The notes below the pieces were generated by a model. That model ran no database searches. It saw nothing but the letters and a program-made list of their open reading frames with translations, and was not told where the DNA came from. From assembly GCA_900772715.1 (NCBI GenBank), contig CAAGRN010000273.1, positions 1 to 8,681 of the forward strand: a stretch of DNA of 8,681 bases, read 5' to 3'. Made by a program: the position numbers and the translations under genes. Source of the stretch: an uncultured Subdoligranulum sp. Lineage in GTDB: Bacteria; Bacillota_A; Clostridia; Oscillospirales; Ruminococcaceae. This document shows, piece after piece, positions 6,962 through 8,681 of the stretch (positions are counted from its first letter, which is position 1; each line of letters opens with the position of its first letter).

Positions 6962-7324
6962 TTATTTCTGCATCAGATGGATGGCAAAGCCGCCGATCTG
7001 CTGCTTGGCGTAGATGACCAGGATCCGTCCGTCGGGAAACCGCTTGACGGAGTCCTCGTCAAAGGCAAAGCCTTTTTCCTCCAGATAGCGGCGGGCCGCG
7101 GGAAGATCGGCGGTGGCAAGGGCGATGTGTCCATGCTCGCCGCGCCCGGGGGCTTTCATCCACTCGATTTGGGTACCGGTAAACCGTGCATCTGCACTTT
7201 CCTTGGCCGGGTTCACAGCCAGCTGAAACAAAACCGCAAATTGCTCGGCGCAGCGCTCTGCCTGCGCGGCATCGGCGCAGTTGACGCCGATGTGGGCGAT
7301 CTCAAAATCCGGTGTGTATGCCAT
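6962..7324 (-). CDS. VOC-superfamily protein (glyoxalase fold), related to the C-terminal domain of clostridial KDPG/KHG aldolases
   Basis: A complete 120-residue single VOC domain made of two beta-alpha-beta-beta-beta units. Unit one starts at HIGVNC (11-16) and ends near QIEWMK (52-57); unit two starts at GHIALA (65-70) and ends at IGGFAIHLMQK (110-120). His11, Glu54, His66 and His116 lie on the strands that usually supply metal ligands, but I cannot confirm a metal. From memory, the pattern HIGINC ... GIEVMK ... GHIAIGT ... IGGFAVHL is that of the extra domain fused after the KHG/KDPG aldolase in many Clostridia, and this would be a free-standing copy. Its exact role is unknown; a link to 2-keto-3-deoxy acid metabolism fits the next gene. 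The ribosome site GGGAGG (7332-7337) lies inside the last codons of livF, 7 nt from ATG 7324. Confidence 0.8.
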   Translation of the reverse strand: MAYTPDFEIAHIGVNCADAAQAERCAEQFAVLFQLAVNPAKESADARFTGTQIEWMKAPGRGEHGHIALATADLPAARRYLEEKGFAFDEDSVKRFPDGRILVIYAKQQIGGFAIHLMQK

Positions 7325-7327
7325 ACC

Positions 7328-8035
7328 TCAGCCTCCCAGATACGCCTTGCGCACGGCATCGGATTGCAGCAGCTCCTCACCGGAGCCGGACAGGTTGATC
7401 TTGCCGTTTTCCAGCACATAGGCGTAGTCGCAGATGCCCAGCGCCTTGCGGGCGTTCTGCTCGACCAGCAGCACCGTAATGCCGGAATCGCGGATTTCGC
7501 GGATCAGATCGTAAATTTGGTTCACGATGATGGGCGCAAGACCCATCGAGGGTTCGTCCAGCAGCAAGATCTTGGGGCGGGACATCAGCCCGCGCGCGAC
7601 TGCCAGCATCTGCTGCTCGCCGCCGGACAATGTGCCGGCAAACTGATCCTTGCGCTTTTCCAGAATGGGGAAGCGCTTGTACTGCTCCTGCAGGTCCTTT
7701 TCCAGATCAGCCCCTTTAAAAAGGTAGCCGCCGACGAGCAGGTTGTCGCGGATGCTCAGACCCGAAAAGCACTTGCGCCCCTCGGGAACGTGTACCACGC
7801 CCGCGCCCACAATTTTGCTGGGCTTGCGGGGCAGGGGCGCGCCCTCAAACTCCACGGTGCCGGTCTTTGACTTTACCAAGCCGGAAATCGTGCGCAGCAG
7901 CGTGGTTTTACCCGCGCCGTTGGCGCCAATGATGGAAACGATCTGCCCTTTATGCACCTCCACATTGATGCCGCGTAGCGCTTCCACATGACCGTAACTG
8001 ACAGCCAGATCGGTCACTTTCAGCATAGGTTCCAT
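7328..8035 (-). CDS. livF: LivF-type ATP-binding protein of a branched-chain amino acid family ABC transporter
   Basis: A full ABC ATPase of 235 residues, normal for LivF. Walker A is GANGAGKTT (37-45), the Q-loop region carries the LivF-typical VPEGRKCF (83-90), the signature is LSGGEQQ (136-142) and Walker B is ILLLDEP (156-162). The switch region has Gln193 in VEQN instead of histidine, as is usual for LivF. It would pair with LivG on the cytoplasmic face of the LivH/LivM permease to power import. LIV-type systems carry branched-chain amino acids, but members also carry urea, amides and aromatic or other carboxylates. The catabolic neighbours suggest a non-amino-acid substrate here. AAGGAGG lies 7 nt before ATG 8035, the livG stop is only 2 nt upstream, and the VOC start is 3 nt downstream of the stop, so all three are probably coupled. 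Confidence 0.96.
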   Translation of the reverse strand: MEPMLKVTDLAVSYGHVEALRGINVEVHKGQIVSIIGANGAGKTTLLRTISGLVKSKTGTVEFEGAPLPRKPSKIVGAGVVHVPEGRKCFSGLSIRDNLLVGGYLFKGADLEKDLQEQYKRFPILEKRKDQFAGTLSGGEQQMLAVARGLMSRPKILLLDEPSMGLAPIIVNQIYDLIREIRDSGITVLLVEQNARKALGICDYAYVLENGKINLSGSGEELLQSDAVRKAYLGG

Positions 8036-8037
8036 TT

Positions 8038-8681
8038 TTATTCCTCCTTGCCTAAGTAGGCCTCAATGACCTCGGGGTTGTGCTGGACTTCATCGGGGGT
8101 TCCCACGGCGATGGTTTCGCCGAAGTTCTGCACATGGATTTTGTCGGAAATGCTCATCACTAGCTCCAGACGATGCTCGATCAGCAGAATGGCGAAGCCG
8201 ATCTCCTTGCTGATGCGCTGGATCAGTTCGGTCAGCTCGCCGACCTCGGTGGGGTTCAAACCGGCGGCAGGCTCGTCCAGCAGCAAAATTTTCGGCTCGC
8301 ACATCAGGGCGCGGGCGATCTCAATGCGGCGCTGCATCCCGTAGGAAAGATTCTCCGGGCGCTCGTGCAGGTAATCCTGCATCCCCACGACCGTCAGGTA
8401 TTTTTCGCACAGCTCGCGCCCGCGCTTTTCCTCGGTGCGGCGCTTGGGGGTGGGCAGCAGCCCGCCCACGATGCTGTAGCGGCTTTGCGGGTCAAAGGCG
8501 CACATCACGTTTTCTTCCACGGTCAGCCCCTTGAACAGGCGGATGTTCTGGAAGGTGCGTCCCATGCCAAGGCGGGTAATTTTATACTGCTCCAGCTTGG
8601 TGATGTCCTTGCCGTCCAGTAAAACGGTGCCTTGGTCGGCGGTGTACACGCCCGAAATGGTGTTGAAGATGGTGGTTTTGC
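8038..8681 (-). CDS. livG: LivG-type ATP-binding protein of a branched-chain amino acid family ABC transporter (partial, 5' end missing)
   Basis: 213 codons are visible; the frame stays open to the window edge, which falls inside Walker A (the remaining residues read KTTIFNTISG). Counting from that Lys as 1, the Q-loop RTFQNIRLF is at 41-49, the LivG-type signature LSYGMQRR at 111-118, Walker B ILLLDEPAAGLNP at 131-143, the switch histidine at 169 (IEHR) and the LivG ending EAYLG at 206-210. About 40 N-terminal residues should lie outside. The GTG at 8649 is an internal valine codon (SGVY), not a start. LivG forms the ATPase pair with LivF. The permeases LivH and LivM and the periplasmic or lipoprotein binding protein are expected upstream, beyond the window. 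Confidence 0.95.
   Translation of the reverse strand, partial: KTTIFNTISGVYTADQGTVLLDGKDITKLEQYKITRLGMGRTFQNIRLFKGLTVEENVMCAFDPQSRYSIVGGLLPTPKRRTEEKRGRELCEKYLTVVGMQDYLHERPENLSYGMQRRIEIARALMCEPKILLLDEPAAGLNPTEVGELTELIQRISKEIGFAILLIEHRLELVMSISDKIHVQNFGETIAVGTPDEVQHNPEVIEAYLGKEE

Noticed and set aside
5489..7870. A very long plus-strand open frame (about 790 codons) antisense to the dehydratase, VOC and livF genes
   Set aside because: Its translation is rich in His, Gly, Val and Gln with no recognisable domain, and it spans three well-supported genes on the other strand. Long antisense frames are expected from the codon bias of GC-rich genes.
8038..8649. Reading livG as a complete short protein starting at GTG 8649
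   Set aside because: The frame remains open to the window edge and the upstream codons encode the end of Walker A (KTTIFNTISG), so GTG 8649 is an internal valine.
1..8681. tRNA, rRNA, CRISPR arrays, insertion sequences or phage genes
   Set aside because: No repeat arrays, transposase motifs or RNA-gene signatures were seen; coding sequence fills nearly the whole window.

Overview
The window is GC-rich and tightly packed. Every gene is on the minus strand, so transcription runs from high to low coordinates. Most genes have strong Shine-Dalgarno sequences of the AGGAGG type, and gaps between genes are tiny; the largest is 63 nt. The protein families and the GC-rich coding style suggest an anaerobic Firmicute of the class Clostridia, perhaps a gut Oscillospiraceae/Ruminococcaceae member. 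That placement is an inference from style, not from a marker gene.

In transcription order: (1) 8681-8038, the 3' part of livG, cut by the window edge inside Walker A; (2) 8035-7328, livF; (3) 7324-6962, a small VOC-fold protein; (4) 6934-5255, an IlvD/EDD-family Fe-S dehydratase, probably for a sugar acid; (5) 5191-4181, a LacI-family repressor; (6) 4156-3326, a TIM-barrel sugar epimerase/isomerase; (7) 3310-2282, a zinc-dependent medium-chain dehydrogenase; (8) 2256-901, an Old-Yellow-Enzyme-type flavoprotein with a four-cysteine cluster motif; (9) 885-118, an SDR dehydrogenase; (10) 106-1, the first 35 codons of a further gene.

My reading is a catabolic operon. A LIV-type (branched-chain amino acid family) ABC transporter imports a polar, probably carboxylated substrate. 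An epimerase, two NAD(P)-type dehydrogenases, an IlvD/EDD dehydratase and a flavin ene-reductase-like enzyme would process it, under a local LacI regulator. The VOC protein closely resembles, from memory, the domain fused to the C-terminus of KDPG/KHG aldolases in many Clostridia, which supports a 2-keto-3-deoxy acid intermediate. No aldolase or kinase is visible here, and neither end of the operon is in the window. The substrate cannot be named from this sequence.

The unusual points are: an ene-reductase-like enzyme in a sugar-acid setting; a truncated FadH/TMADH-like architecture that keeps the Fe-S motif but has no C-terminal NAD(P)H/FAD domain; an epimerase with a Glu-to-Arg change in its substrate pocket; and transporter ATPase genes joined almost without gap to the catabolic genes. 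I see no rRNA, tRNA, CRISPR array, insertion sequence or clear intrinsic terminator.
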